DNA of 64,000 nt from Radiobacillus deserti (GCF_007301515.1 NZ_CP041666.1:620001-684000), one strand, 5' to 3'. Positions 17,289 through 27,012 are shown, numbered from the stretch's first letter. The notes: generated by a model not told the origin, from the sequence alone. Made by a program: numbers and translations.

Positions 17289-18182
17289 ATGAAACGAAGG
17301 CCAATCTATGTAGAGCTTCCAATATATGCAGATTTGGAAAGGCTATGGGAAGCAACTCAAAATCCTAGCCTTCATGAACAGTGGGATTTGCGTTTTACCA
17401 AAATTCATTACCTACCAAAAGAAGAGGGAAAGCCTCAAGCTTTTTCCTATCAAACGAAGCTAGGTCCATTTAAAGTAGAAGGCTGGGGACAGAGTGTTGG
17501 TCGTTTTCATGGTGGGGATGGTTCTAGAACGTCTTCTTTACACTTTGGAACAGATCAAACAATCTCGCCAATTCGAGAAGGACGTGGATATTGGAAATAC
17601 AAACCCAGCAAAGATTCGATAACGTTTCTTACCGAATATAATTATCAAACGAATTTTGGAAGCTTTGGATCCTTTATAGATCGTTTCCTCTTTCGACCAG
17701 TTATGGGATGGGGAACAGCTCTTAGCTTTGATGTTTTAAAGAGATGGCTGGAAAAAGGAGAAAGTCCAAATCAACAATATAAACGGTTCTTTGGGTATTG
17801 GCTGATTAGTTTTTTGTTTGTGTTTATCTGGATATATCATGGAGCAATCCCGAAGCTTCTCATGATGCACGAAACAGAGTTAGAAATGGTGCGAAGCATA
17901 TTTCCAACTGATTTCGCTCCATCCATCGTCCGTCTTGCAGGTGGAATAGAAATATTGTTTGGACTCTTGTTCTTAGCCATACGTAATAAGAGGCGCTTAT
18001 TTCAACTACAAATGGTAGTGTTCATGTGCTTAACTTTAGCTGCGTTATGGGGAGATGTTAGCGTATTGTCTCATCCATTTAATCCGCTAACCTTTAATCT
18101 TGCGTTAATCCTATTATCCTGGCTAGGTATGACCACGGGAGAGGATGTCCCTACCGCTAAATTCTGTAAAAGAAAGAGATGA
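17289..18182 (+). CDS. yndG: SRPBCC-DoxX-like fusion membrane protein, YndG-like
   Basis: 297 residues. The N-terminal ~150 look like an SRPBCC (START-like) ligand-binding domain (VELPIYADLERLWEATQNP, HEQWDLRF). After residue ~165 come four membrane helices of the DoxX-like type, e.g. FFGYWLISFLFVFIWIYHGA and RLAGGIEILFGLLFLAI. The start at 17289 uses GGGAGAG; two alternative in-frame starts lie 6 and 15 bases upstream. The order with the next two genes (DUF4166, YndJ) equals the yndG-yndH-yndJ order of B. subtilis, which is why I use the symbol. Substrate unknown. Confidence 0.75.
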   Translation: MKRRPIYVELPIYADLERLWEATQNPSLHEQWDLRFTKIHYLPKEEGKPQAFSYQTKLGPFKVEGWGQSVGRFHGGDGSRTSSLHFGTDQTISPIREGRGYWKYKPSKDSITFLTEYNYQTNFGSFGSFIDRFLFRPVMGWGTALSFDVLKRWLEKGESPNQQYKRFFGYWLISFLFVFIWIYHGAIPKLLMMHETELEMVRSIFPTDFAPSIVRLAGGIEILFGLLFLAIRNKRRLFQLQMVVFMCLTLAALWGDVSVLSHPFNPLTFNLALILLSWLGMTTGEDVPTAKFCKRKR

Positions 18183-18189
18183 GCGAGAA

Positions 18190-18804
18190 ATGTCTATATA
18201 CCGAAAGGCAATGGGCAAAGATTTTAATAGATTACATCCAATGCTGCAAAAAAGATACAGTGTCTCCGAAGGATCCGTGTTTGTTGCGAAGGGCACGATG
18301 TATAGGATTCGTGGAGGCCCACGGTGGCTGGCACCGCTTTTTTGGCTGGCGACAAAGAGAAAGCTATTGTTCCCGGAACACGGTCAAAACATTCCTTTTA
18401 CGATCGTTAATCAGTCTAAGAAGGAGCAGGTGTATTGGAAGAGAGCGTTCTATTTCCCAAATAAAACGCGGTTCTTTAATGCGGTAATGAGCTTAGATTC
18501 TAAACGGAATGTAATCAAGGATTATTTAGGAGAATCTCCCGTTGTGTATTCCGACTTAGTGTTTGAAGTGACACAAGATGGCGGTATTTTAATTACATCG
18601 AAAGACCAACGATTGGTAATAGGGAAATGGGAGATTCCATTACCAAAATTGTTTCAAGGATTAGCGAGGGTCAAGGAATCCTTTGATCCTATAAAAAATA
18701 CGTATCGGATTGACGTTTCGGTCCGGAATCCAATGATTGGACATGTATTTGCTTATGAGGGGGAGTTCATTCAAGATGAATATGAAAACAGTCTCGATTG
18801 GTAA
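18190..18804 (+). CDS. yndH: DUF4166 protein, YndH-like
   Basis: 204 residues, start at the ATG at 18190, 7 bases after the preceding stop; the ribosome site (AAAGAGATGAG) is weak, which suggests translational coupling. The protein opens MSIYRKAMGKDFNRLHPML, the usual DUF4166 beginning, and contains WKRAFYFPNK and the closing GHVFAYEGEF. It is soluble and beta-rich. In other organisms DUF4166 is fused to or beside membrane or epimerase-like proteins, with no known activity. Its 3' end overlaps the next gene by 29 bases. Confidence 0.78.
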   Translation: MSIYRKAMGKDFNRLHPMLQKRYSVSEGSVFVAKGTMYRIRGGPRWLAPLFWLATKRKLLFPEHGQNIPFTIVNQSKKEQVYWKRAFYFPNKTRFFNAVMSLDSKRNVIKDYLGESPVVYSDLVFEVTQDGGILITSKDQRLVIGKWEIPLPKLFQGLARVKESFDPIKNTYRIDVSVRNPMIGHVFAYEGEFIQDEYENSLDW

Positions 18805-20341
18805 TCTCCTACTATTACTCATTTTAATCTTTTTTCAGTCTTATGCCTGGTATTATTTATTATTAACTGTAGCTCAGCTCGTTTTTGTTCCTCTTGTATT
18901 ACATATACTTTTAGAAACAAAAGGGGAGAAGCATCCTTTTCTTGTTTTCCTATTCACTATAGCATCTGTAGCCGTCTTTACCTTACAAGTAACAGGAGAC
19001 ACGATGCTGGATGGATTTTTGGTATGCCTTTATATCTTATACACAGCGGTCATTGCTTTCATTGGAATCAAGCGGTTTTTACAGCGAGGTTTTGTTCATA
19101 TGGAAGAATGCTTGATTGAATTAGGAATGATTCATCTGCTAGTAGGGGGAGCATGGTATCTGGCATTTCAGCTAAACTTGAATCTAGGCTTTTCTCCTAT
19201 TATTACTTGGTTAACTGCTATTCATTTTCACTATGCCGGGTTCCTTTTGCTAGTCTTCATCGGCTTCCTCGGTCGTATTCAAAAAGTTAAATCTTATTCG
19301 TTTATCGCTTTTACGGCGTGTGTGGCGCCTTGGGTTGTCGCAATTGGAATCTCTTTTTCGAGATTTTTAGAGGTGGTTTCGGTCCTTGTTTACATGGTTG
19401 CGATATATGGCGGGATCTACTTAGCATGCAAAACGCCTTACGAAAGGAAGCTACAAAAAGCGCTGATTCCCATCTCCTTTCTTGCTTTAGGTGTTAGCAT
19501 AGTATTCTCCCTGTTGTATGCAGTCGGAAATTGGACGGGCCTATTCCATGTTAGCTTGTCCTTTATGCTATTATTCCACGGTGGGACAAATGGTCTATTA
19601 TTTGCCGCGATAGGGGTGCTTGGTTGGTATTTAGGAGCGCCAAGTTCAAAAGCAAAGGAATGGAATTTCCCAATTAGTAACATAAGAGGTTGGAGGAAGA
19701 AAAGAGAGCTAGAGAAGCTTTCGGAGCCAGTACAAGGATTAGTAGAGGATATGGATATCTATCGTTTACAAGCATTGGATCGTGAGGTTCGAAGGTTTTA
19801 TGAGAATACGAACCGTTATCAATTGTTAGCCCGTGTGTATTGGCATCCCTGGTTTCTGCCATTTGCAGGTCTATATAAAATCATCAGTAGATTCGTTCAA
19901 CAAATCAATCTTCCACTTACACCGAGGGAAATAGAGATGACAGGTCAAGTTGTAAAGGTGGATGATGCGGAGGACGGCAGAGAATCTGTTCGAGCATGGA
20001 TTCGTAAAGTAGACAATCAAACCGTTTTCGTAGCCTTATATTCGTTCCACACAACGAAAGCGACAACTTATATGAATATCGCTTTGCCATTGCCATTTTC
20101 GACAATGATTGGGATTTTGAAACTCGAAGAAGAAAAAGGAAAGCGTCTAAGCTTATCTAGCAAAGATAATGGGGAAGCGGGAATCTACTTGGCTATTGGG
20201 AAAAGTAGAATGAAGTTACCTCTGCAAGAACACTTTACGGTATCTACTAAAGAGAAAGGAAATTTAGAGGCAATCCATCGAATGACGATTTTTTCTATAC
20301 CATTTTTAACAATCCAATACACTATTAAACAAAAAGATTAA
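18776..20341 (+). CDS. yndJ: YndJ-family membrane protein
   Basis: 521 residues. The start at 18776 has GAGGGGGAG nine bases before it and lies inside the yndH gene. About nine to ten membrane helices occupy the first ~300 residues (LLLLLILIFFQSYAWYYLLL, LGVSIVFSLLYAVG); the C-terminal ~220 residues are soluble and include RVYWHPWFLPFAGLYK and a beta-rich end similar in character to DUF4166. B. subtilis YndJ has the same layout and about the same length. Function unknown; the conserved trio suggests one membrane-associated pathway. Confidence 0.8.
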   Translation: MNMKTVSIGNLLLLLILIFFQSYAWYYLLLTVAQLVFVPLVLHILLETKGEKHPFLVFLFTIASVAVFTLQVTGDTMLDGFLVCLYILYTAVIAFIGIKRFLQRGFVHMEECLIELGMIHLLVGGAWYLAFQLNLNLGFSPIITWLTAIHFHYAGFLLLVFIGFLGRIQKVKSYSFIAFTACVAPWVVAIGISFSRFLEVVSVLVYMVAIYGGIYLACKTPYERKLQKALIPISFLALGVSIVFSLLYAVGNWTGLFHVSLSFMLLFHGGTNGLLFAAIGVLGWYLGAPSSKAKEWNFPISNIRGWRKKRELEKLSEPVQGLVEDMDIYRLQALDREVRRFYENTNRYQLLARVYWHPWFLPFAGLYKIISRFVQQINLPLTPREIEMTGQVVKVDDAEDGRESVRAWIRKVDNQTVFVALYSFHTTKATTYMNIALPLPFSTMIGILKLEEEKGKRLSLSSKDNGEAGIYLAIGKSRMKLPLQEHFTVSTKEKGNLEAIHRMTIFSIPFLTIQYTIKQKD

Positions 20342-20399
20342 AGGGATGACATACGGGTCATAATAATACTAAATAAGGGATAAAGGGTGAATGAAAACC

Positions 20400-20630
20400 A
20401 TGTATTTAACGGTCAAAGAAACGGCTGAATATCTTCAACTTTCAGAGTCAAAAATTGAAGCATTAATTCATCATAATAAAATTCGTGCAATCCATGATGG
20501 AAAAGAATTTTTAATAAATCGAGAGCAGTTTGATACTCATTTAGAGCAGGTTGAAAAGCTCCATCAGATGATGCAGGAATATTTAAATGAGCCGATTCCA
20601 GAAAGCATGGACGTAAAGGACGAAGACTAA
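20400..20630 (+). CDS. excisionase-family DNA-binding protein
   Basis: 76 residues. The start is taken at the ATG at 20400 (AAAGGGTGA nine bases before); an ATG at 20391 touches that site. YLTVKETAEYLQLSESKIEALIHHNKIRA is the winged helix-turn-helix of the MerR/excisionase (HTH_17) family, followed by the wing (DGKEFLINREQFDTHL) and an acidic helical tail. No integrase or prophage gene is near, so a chromosomal regulator rather than a phage Xis is more likely. Confidence 0.8.
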   Translation: MYLTVKETAEYLQLSESKIEALIHHNKIRAIHDGKEFLINREQFDTHLEQVEKLHQMMQEYLNEPIPESMDVKDED

Positions 20631-20659
20631 AAAATTATCATTCCTCTCTCAAATAGGTA

Positions 20660-20688
20660 TTTATATCTAGGTATGAATAGCGTATAAT
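20660..20688 (+). promoter_or_regulatory. sigma-A promoter of the riboswitch transcript
   Basis: TATAAT at 20683-20688 with TTTATA at 20660-20665, 17 bases apart. Transcription would start near 20695, just before the riboswitch. Confidence 0.6.
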
Positions 20689-20711
20689 AGACATATAATC
20701 TAATAATCTAA

Positions 20712-20808
20712 AGCGAGAAAGGCAAACCCACTGAAAAGCGGGGACGCAAAACTACGGGTCTAAGGCTTTATAAAACAAGTAAAGCTAGGATTGCCGGGTT
20801 ACCGGATA
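20712..20808 (+). ncRNA. cyclic di-GMP-I (GEMM) riboswitch
   Basis: The hallmark blocks occur in order: GGCAAACC (20721-20728), GAAA tetraloop, GGGGACGCAAAAC (20740-20752), GGGTCTAAG, and TTGCCGGGTTACC (20791-20803), which pairs with the first block to make P1. It is the leader of the GGDEF diguanylate cyclase gene 54 bases downstream, so the product of that enzyme is probably its ligand. CGGATA (20803-20808) can pair with TATTCG (20821-20826) ahead of TTTT, a possible terminator competing with P1. Confidence 0.93.
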
Positions 20809-20861
20809 TTTTTGGGGTGGTATTCGTTTTGGATGTCACTTTTTTTTATGGGGGAAAACCA

Positions 20862-21983
20862 ATGGCTGGACTGGATGTAAATCTCGACCAAAAGACTCTA
20901 GTTCGTGGAATTTTAAATACGCTTTGGATGGTCATTGGGCTTTATGTAATAATGACCTCCGTGAATATGCTTTTTACGTATCAGGAGATTGGTAGCTTTT
21001 TTGGGCAAACCGTGTTATCCCCTGTCCTACAACTTGTTTTAACGATGCTTTTTTTAGAGCTCGTTACGTATAAAGAAGTAGAATATGTGGATTACATCCT
21101 AATTACAGGGATGAATGGGATTGCTTGTATTATTATGTTTGCTATTTACGACAAGCCCTTAACTACGTTTATACTTGTCTTTCCTATGTTGATATCGTTA
21201 TTTTTTTATAAAATACATTTATTGTTCTATTCGGTTTTCTTAGCATTTTTATCTTTTATTGTTGTTTATTACTTTGTGTATAGAGATTATTTAGAATTAA
21301 CAGCTTCAGACTACTTGCTAGTTATTGCATTATTTATTGGTGCGACATTAATCATCGGTCGATTTTTACGTCACCACTCTCTTGTAAGGGCAAAGCTCCT
21401 TGAAATCATGGGAGAAAAACGGGAGTTGACATTAAAAAATGTTCATATGGAACGCTTAAATCGTATCGATCCTGTCACAGAGCTTTATAATCACCGTTCT
21501 TTTCATGAACATTTAGACTCTATTTTCAGAATTGACAATCCAGAAGAGTTAGACGTCCATGTGGCGGTTTTAGATATTGACAATTTTAAATCGGTAAACG
21601 ATCGTTTCGGTCATTTAGCAGGAGATCGTGTTATTGCGATTGTCGCTCGACAAATTCATCAACATTTATCTGCTGACGATTTTGCCTCTCGGTATGGAGG
21701 CGAAGAGTTTTCCATTGTGAGTATTGGGAAATCAACAGACGACTTCCATCAACAGGTAGAAGAAATACGCTTAAGCTTATCCCAAGTTCACCATCAGGAG
21801 TTAAATGGCGAGCAGGTCACGATTAGTATAGGCGTGCAAAAGCTAGCGGCGGGGATGGACAAAGAAACCTTGTTCCATGCAGCCGACGATTCCTTGTATA
21901 TGGCGAAACGAGCAGGAAAAAATAGGACGGTAGTAAACCGGGGAGACTTTAAGACAGAATCCATTACGAATGAAAACCCGTAG
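20862..21983 (+). CDS. membrane-bound diguanylate cyclase (GGDEF)
   Basis: 373 residues. The start is the ATG at 20862, preceded by GGGGG; the frame is open upstream to 20817, but that stretch belongs to the riboswitch leader. Five to six helices fill residues ~15-190 (ILNTLWMVIGLYVIMTSVN to LLVIALFIGATLII), a sensor-like membrane domain. The GGDEF domain has DPVTELYNHRSF, DIDNFKSVNDRFGH and the active site RYGGEEF, so it should make c-di-GMP from two GTP. The RxxD inhibitory site normally five residues before GGEEF is absent, so product inhibition through it is unlikely; control through the upstream c-di-GMP riboswitch may replace it. Confidence 0.92.
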   Translation: MAGLDVNLDQKTLVRGILNTLWMVIGLYVIMTSVNMLFTYQEIGSFFGQTVLSPVLQLVLTMLFLELVTYKEVEYVDYILITGMNGIACIIMFAIYDKPLTTFILVFPMLISLFFYKIHLLFYSVFLAFLSFIVVYYFVYRDYLELTASDYLLVIALFIGATLIIGRFLRHHSLVRAKLLEIMGEKRELTLKNVHMERLNRIDPVTELYNHRSFHEHLDSIFRIDNPEELDVHVAVLDIDNFKSVNDRFGHLAGDRVIAIVARQIHQHLSADDFASRYGGEEFSIVSIGKSTDDFHQQVEEIRLSLSQVHHQELNGEQVTISIGVQKLAAGMDKETLFHAADDSLYMAKRAGKNRTVVNRGDFKTESITNENP

Positions 21984-22008
21984 CACATATATGTTGCTAC
22001 GGGTTTTC
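21973..22008 (+). terminator. 13-bp hairpin terminator
   Basis: Perfect arms 21973-21985 and 21995-22007 followed by TCTG; the T residues are part of the stem. Ends the cyclase gene. Confidence 0.8.
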
Positions 22009-22099
22009 TGTTGAGAGAAGGAAATAGAAGGAAAATTAAATATTTTGTAGAAAAAACATATATAGGTAAACGACATCTAGGAGAAAAAGAAGGTGAAGT

Positions 22100-23623
22100 A
22101 TGAATTGTAGAAAATGTCAGGTCCAATTGCCAAAATATATGAATGGAAAGCTGTCACCAGAGAAAAAAGAGAAGCTGGAGGCTCACTTACATACGTGCCC
22201 AACATGCATGAACATCTATGAAAGATTAAAAAATAAGCCTGTAAAGAAAAAGATAGAGTGGACACCGAAGAAGCTAGGGATTATCGCTGGTTCGGTTGTC
22301 TTCCTTGTTTTTCTTCTGGCGGTTACAGGTGCATTTGGAAAGGTATCCGCATGGTGGAGTGGATTCCAAGTTTCCGATAATCAAAGCTTAGAAGATATTA
22401 AACAATTCGGGGTTGGGAACAGTGTAAACCTCAAGGCGGAAAGCAACGGAATTGAAATGAGGATTACCCATGTTGTTGCAGACGACATTCAAACATACAT
22501 TTATTATGAAGTGGAAGATTTAGAGAAAGAGAGAAAGTGGGCCATTAGTGGTCGTACTCCACTTTACATTGATGCAGAACGCGGAGTATTAGATTACACA
22601 AAAGCACTTAGCGGAAACTACATGATTTCCAATGTGCAGAATCGAAATAAAAGCGAGGACTCATCTGTGTTTAAAGGGCGAATTGGTATTGTGCCGCTGC
22701 AGGAAGACAAGACAGAATCTGATATTAAATTAAAAATTAAACAACTAGTAGAAATATCCACACTTCCAATAGAAGAAGAAATGAGATATGGCATCTATAA
22801 TATGGAGGGAGGAAAAACGGTTCAAGGAGAGTGGAGCTTTACGGTTCCCGTGGAAAAACAAGAAATAAAAGAGGAAGAAATTAATCAGGATGTTACCATT
22901 GCAGGTCACGACATTCATGTTACGAAACTAACGGTCGCACCGACGACTACATTATTGCATTATGAATATGAGATTCCTGAACCGGATGAACAGTCTAATT
23001 ACATGATGAACAGTAAGTTCTTCGATTTCGAGTATTTAAAAAGTGGGAACGAAGTGTATGAACCGGAGCACACCAGTCTGACATTAAATAATCAAGGCTC
23101 GAGTTCCACTAGAGATTTGGTAATAGAAGAGATTCCGTTTCAGTCCATGTACTTTTCTCCACCTAATCAGTTGGAAGCAAAGGTTCGAATGATTCAGGAG
23201 ACAATCGCGGTTAATGAAACCTTTTCTCTCGACCCATATAGTAAAGAACCGCAAACCTTTCCGTTTCAAGGATCCACCATTTCAGTGGAAAATATAAAGC
23301 TAGGGGCACCAACGACATTAATCGTACGGACACCATATACTAAAGAAAGAAATTTTGAGGACATTTTTTATGACATACATACAAAGCCGGAATCTGTTTC
23401 GATTGAGGTTGAAGGTACGGAGAGCTTCATTATAGACCAAGATGGAAATACCTATACAGGTACAGAACCAATACCAGAAGGTGTATCCGCGCGATTCTTT
23501 CCAACTGAACAAAGAATGACACTCGAATCTGGGAAGGATGAAGAGCCAGTGCCAATTAGCCTCCAAATTCATAGTTATACAAAAACGACTTATCCAAGTG
23601 AATCCATTCATATTGAATGGTGA
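22100..23623 (+). CDS. zinc-finger anti-sigma-like DUF4179 membrane protein
   Basis: 507 residues. The N-terminal ~40 residues are a zf-HC2/ZAS domain: CRKC and then HLHTCPTC, the H-x3-C-x2-C pattern that binds zinc in anti-sigma factors. One membrane helix follows (GIIAGSVVFLVFLLAVTGAF, residues ~55-75), then a long extracellular beta-rich part with DUF4179-type features. This is the architecture of an anti-sigma factor or of a surface sensor derived from one, yet no sigma-factor gene is adjacent, so it is an orphan here. GAAGGTGAAGT precedes the ATG. A copy of the 30-bp dispersed repeat begins at its stop codon. Confidence 0.8.
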   Translation: MNCRKCQVQLPKYMNGKLSPEKKEKLEAHLHTCPTCMNIYERLKNKPVKKKIEWTPKKLGIIAGSVVFLVFLLAVTGAFGKVSAWWSGFQVSDNQSLEDIKQFGVGNSVNLKAESNGIEMRITHVVADDIQTYIYYEVEDLEKERKWAISGRTPLYIDAERGVLDYTKALSGNYMISNVQNRNKSEDSSVFKGRIGIVPLQEDKTESDIKLKIKQLVEISTLPIEEEMRYGIYNMEGGKTVQGEWSFTVPVEKQEIKEEEINQDVTIAGHDIHVTKLTVAPTTTLLHYEYEIPEPDEQSNYMMNSKFFDFEYLKSGNEVYEPEHTSLTLNNQGSSSTRDLVIEEIPFQSMYFSPPNQLEAKVRMIQETIAVNETFSLDPYSKEPQTFPFQGSTISVENIKLGAPTTLIVRTPYTKERNFEDIFYDIHTKPESVSIEVEGTESFIIDQDGNTYTGTEPIPEGVSARFFPTEQRMTLESGKDEEPVPISLQIHSYTKTTYPSESIHIEW

Positions 23624-23652
23624 GTGCCTGTCACTACCCGAATTATGTCGAA
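23623..23652 (+). repeat. single copy of 30-bp dispersed repeat
   Basis: Matches 26 of 30 bases with one arm of the inverted repeat at 34939-35000 (core TGCCTGTCAC...CCGAA...TGTCGAA). It starts at the last base of the preceding stop codon, the same placement as at 34939. Confidence 0.75.
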
Positions 23653-23657
23653 TGATG

Positions 23658-23690
23658 AAACCCACCTTTTTAAAGAAAGGTGGGTTTTTT
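23658..23690. terminator. 12-bp hairpin terminator
   Basis: Perfect arms 23658-23669 and 23676-23687, then TTT; it separates the DUF4179 gene from the convergent RND pump gene. Confidence 0.85.
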
Positions 23691-23789
23691 AAATTCTCTA
23701 ACGTATATCATGTGTAACATTTAGAATGAACACAACATGTAACTCTGGGACAGCCAATATTTAGAAGGTAAAGCCGAGCAACTTCATTT

Positions 23790-26700
23790 TTACAGGATTG
23801 CTTGTTCTTGCTTTGCTTCTTCTTGCCCTAATTTTTTCTTTTTTCTACTGAACAATGCATAAACAGCTGGTACTAAAAGCAAGGTAATGAAGGTGGCAAA
23901 CAGTAACCCAGAAATGATTGCGGTTGCCATCGGTGCTTGGTAGTTTCCGGCACTACCTGAAGCGAGTGCTAAAGGAAGCATTCCCCCAACGGTAGTTAAT
24001 GTTGTCATGAAGATAGGACGTAAACGATTTTGCCCAGCTTCTAGTAAAGCCTCTTCTACGGAATACCCTTCTCGTCTTAATTGATTTGTTCGATCAATGA
24101 GTAGAATGGCATTATTCAACACAATACCGATTAGCATGACCACACCCATTCCAGACATCAAGCTTAAGTCTTGCCCAGTAATGAATAATCCAACGATTAC
24201 CCCAATGACCGTAACCGGAATAACTGACATGACGATAAGCGGATGAACTAAATGGTTGAATTGGACAGCCATTACAAGATAAACGAGGAAGATAGCGATA
24301 CCCAACACCATTAACATTTGCTGCATCAATTCTTGCTGTTGTTCAAGATCTCCTGCTGCTGTGATGTCATAGCCTTCTGGTGTATCAAAATCATTCATTA
24401 ATTTTTGGACATCTCGGTTAATGGCGCCTAAATCTCTGTCTTTTATGTCCGCAGAGATGGTGACAAATCGTTCCCCATCCGTATGTTTAATTTCATTTGG
24501 AGTCTCCACGTTCTGAAAGCTTACGAAATCTGATAACGTTTTTTCTCCATCTGCTGTATGGATCTCCATGTCCATTAGCTCACTTCTGTTTTCTGGTTTA
24601 GAGGCGTCATTCCAAGTCACGTTAATAGGAACATTTTCTTCATCTATCGTAAGTTCACCGATTTCAGTAGTTAAGAAGGACTGCTGAATCAACTGCTTAA
24701 TCTGTGATTGACTTATACTCGTATCTTCTAAAGCCTTCTCGTCTAATACTACTTCTTGTTGGCTAGACGTGTTTTGCATCGAATGCTGTACCTCAACAAT
24801 TCCATCAATGTCCGCTAACTTTTCGCTAAATTCTTCTGATAAGGCTTGTAGTCTTTCAAACTCTTCCCCTTTTAATGTAACTTGAACCGGATAGCCACCT
24901 CCGCTAGACATGCTTCCTTGTACACTATTGACAGGGTAGTCCTCTTTCAAACCTCGTAGTGCATCAAAAATATCCTCGTTAATTTCTGCTTGTTCTCTCG
25001 TAATGTCTTCCCCTTTTGTCATGTTAATAATGGTATAAAGAGAGTTCCCCTCATCCATCATGTAATCTGTTTCCACGTCTTGGATGTTGCTTAATCTCGT
25101 ATGCATTTCGTCAATTAATGCTGTTTTTTGAGTTTCCGATAGACCTGGCTCCACTTCTATCAAAATTTCATTGTAACGGTTATACATGTCAGGCATAATG
25201 GTCATCGGAATCTTTGGAACTAAAAAGATGGAACCAGCGAATAATAATAGGAAAGTCGTGATGATGATAAAGCTATTTCGTTTCTTTTTTACGACCCATC
25301 CTGTTAGTCGACGATACCCTCTCTGCAGGGGACCCTGTTTTCTTTCCACTTTATGTTTTCTAAGCTTTAGGAATTTCTCTGACAAGGAAGGAATCAAGGT
25401 AAAAGAAATAACCACAGAGCTAACTAACGTAATCGCAACTACGGTCGATAGCATAATCATAAATTGTCCCATATCCCCACCTAGTAGGCCGATTGGTAAG
25501 AACACGACAATCGTGGTTAACATCGAAGCAAGTACTGCACCAGCCACTTCTTTCGTCCCGGCAATCACAGCGTCAAAAGCAGGAATCCCTTGCTCCTTTT
25601 TTCGATATATAGATTCAAGAATAACGATGGAGGAATCCACCATCATCCCAATGCCAAGTCCTAAGCCGATTAGTGTCAAAATATTTAAGCTATAATCGAA
25701 TAATGCCATGGCAACGAATGTCAAAAGAACGGATGTTGGAATCGATATACCAACAATCAAGGTTGCTCTAACATTACGTAAGAAGAGCAGTAATATCACA
25801 ATCGCAATAATACCACCAATGAGAATGTTACTTGTTACACCATCAATAGACTCTTGCACATAGTCTGCTTGCGCCACGATTTCATTTAACTCAAACCCAT
25901 TTAGTAAATTCTCATCTCGTATATGATCTATTTCAGCGCGAATAGCGTCCGCCATTTCAATTTGTGTGACATCTGCTGCCCGGCCAACTTGTACGAAAAC
26001 AAAATCCTTTGTTCCGTTCTTCCAAACGAAAGAAGAGCTTTCCAGTGGTTGAAGAGAAATGTCTGCAACCTTATCTAATGTAATCATGCCAGAGGGACTA
26101 GGAATTTCAATGTCTTGCAAGTCCTCTATTCCCGTAACTTGACTATTCCATCTTAAAGTTGAGTTACTTCCATCTTCTGAAAATTGTCCAAGCGTAGCTT
26201 CGCTGTTTGATTCTTGAATAATTCCAATAACTTGTGTGATATCTAATTGTGCTTTTTGAATTTCTTCTCGATCGAACGCAATTTCTACTTCATTTTCTAA
26301 CGTTCCGGATAGGGATACATCTCGAACTTCTGGTAGTTCTTCTAGTCTGGGTTCCAAAATGTCCTTAGCAAAGGTGGTCATTTCCTTCATATCTCCACCA
26401 GAAACATCCATAAAAAACTCATAACTTTGATTGGAACCGTATTGACCTGCATCAATTTGGTCAATTCCCTTCATTTCAGAAGAAGTACTGTTAACCGTAG
26501 TTTCTACTTCCTTAAAAACTTCGTCTCCACGCCCTTCTTCTATCGTCACATCCAATGAGATACGCCCGATAGAAGTAGTAGAATTTACGTCTTCTACACC
26601 ATCGATGCTTTGGATTTTTGCCTCGAGCGGAGTAGTGATTGTCCGCTCTATTTCAGAGGCAGACATATCCTCTGTTGTGATGTCAACATACCCTCCATCC

Positions 26701-26825
26701 ATCTTGACAACCGGCATTAGCTCTTTGTCTAAGTTTATGATGGCATAGCCGCCTAGCAAAAGAATTAAGAACACCGACAATCCTACCAAAATTTTTCTTC
26801 TTACAATAAAAGATAATAGCTTCAT
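23790..26825 (-). CDS. RND efflux pump of the HAE1/SwrC type
   Basis: 1011 residues with twelve membrane helices and two large extracellular loops, the AcrB fold. Helix 1 is FIVRRKILVGLSVFLILLLG; the proton-relay helix 4 has LGLGIGMMVDSSIVILES with the conserved aspartate; helix 10-11 region has VVMLIGIVLNNAILLID and LRPIFMTTLTTVGGMLPLAL. SwrC (YerP) of B. subtilis, about 1065 residues, is the closest relative I would name; it exports surfactin and other amphiphiles. No periplasmic adaptor or outer-membrane partner is encoded, as expected for a Gram-positive. The XRE gene upstream is in the same orientation but separated by its own terminator. Confidence 0.9.
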   Translation of the reverse strand: MKLLSFIVRRKILVGLSVFLILLLGGYAIINLDKELMPVVKMDGGYVDITTEDMSASEIERTITTPLEAKIQSIDGVEDVNSTTSIGRISLDVTIEEGRGDEVFKEVETTVNSTSSEMKGIDQIDAGQYGSNQSYEFFMDVSGGDMKEMTTFAKDILEPRLEELPEVRDVSLSGTLENEVEIAFDREEIQKAQLDITQVIGIIQESNSEATLGQFSEDGSNSTLRWNSQVTGIEDLQDIEIPSPSGMITLDKVADISLQPLESSSFVWKNGTKDFVFVQVGRAADVTQIEMADAIRAEIDHIRDENLLNGFELNEIVAQADYVQESIDGVTSNILIGGIIAIVILLLFLRNVRATLIVGISIPTSVLLTFVAMALFDYSLNILTLIGLGLGIGMMVDSSIVILESIYRKKEQGIPAFDAVIAGTKEVAGAVLASMLTTIVVFLPIGLLGGDMGQFMIMLSTVVAITLVSSVVISFTLIPSLSEKFLKLRKHKVERKQGPLQRGYRRLTGWVVKKKRNSFIIITTFLLLFAGSIFLVPKIPMTIMPDMYNRYNEILIEVEPGLSETQKTALIDEMHTRLSNIQDVETDYMMDEGNSLYTIINMTKGEDITREQAEINEDIFDALRGLKEDYPVNSVQGSMSSGGGYPVQVTLKGEEFERLQALSEEFSEKLADIDGIVEVQHSMQNTSSQQEVVLDEKALEDTSISQSQIKQLIQQSFLTTEIGELTIDEENVPINVTWNDASKPENRSELMDMEIHTADGEKTLSDFVSFQNVETPNEIKHTDGERFVTISADIKDRDLGAINRDVQKLMNDFDTPEGYDITAAGDLEQQQELMQQMLMVLGIAIFLVYLVMAVQFNHLVHPLIVMSVIPVTVIGVIVGLFITGQDLSLMSGMGVVMLIGIVLNNAILLIDRTNQLRREGYSVEEALLEAGQNRLRPIFMTTLTTVGGMLPLALASGSAGNYQAPMATAIISGLLFATFITLLLVPAVYALFSRKKKKLGQEEAKQEQAIL

Positions 26826-26985
26826 GTTACCCTCCTATAAATGTACGTTTATTATTTTTTATGTAGATACTTGGTGACCTTTTTGGGTTGGTTGATCAGC
26901 CATTTGTATCGTACCGTGTAAGAAGATGTAGGAGAATGCTCTAGAGACGTAAATTAGCTAAGACTTAAGTCCTAATGAACGAAAA

Positions 26986-27012
26986 AAGCTTGGATTATTG
27001 GAATCCAAGCTT
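26986..27012 (-). terminator. 11-bp hairpin terminator (minus strand)
   Basis: Arms 26986-26996 and 27002-27012; the A-run at 26982-26987 is a T-run on the minus strand. Ends the XRE regulator gene and isolates the RND gene. Confidence 0.8.

Noticed and set aside
25186..25695. 169-codon frame antisense to the RND pump gene
   Set aside because: Opposite strand of a clear gene, no ribosome site; a product of codon bias in the pump gene.
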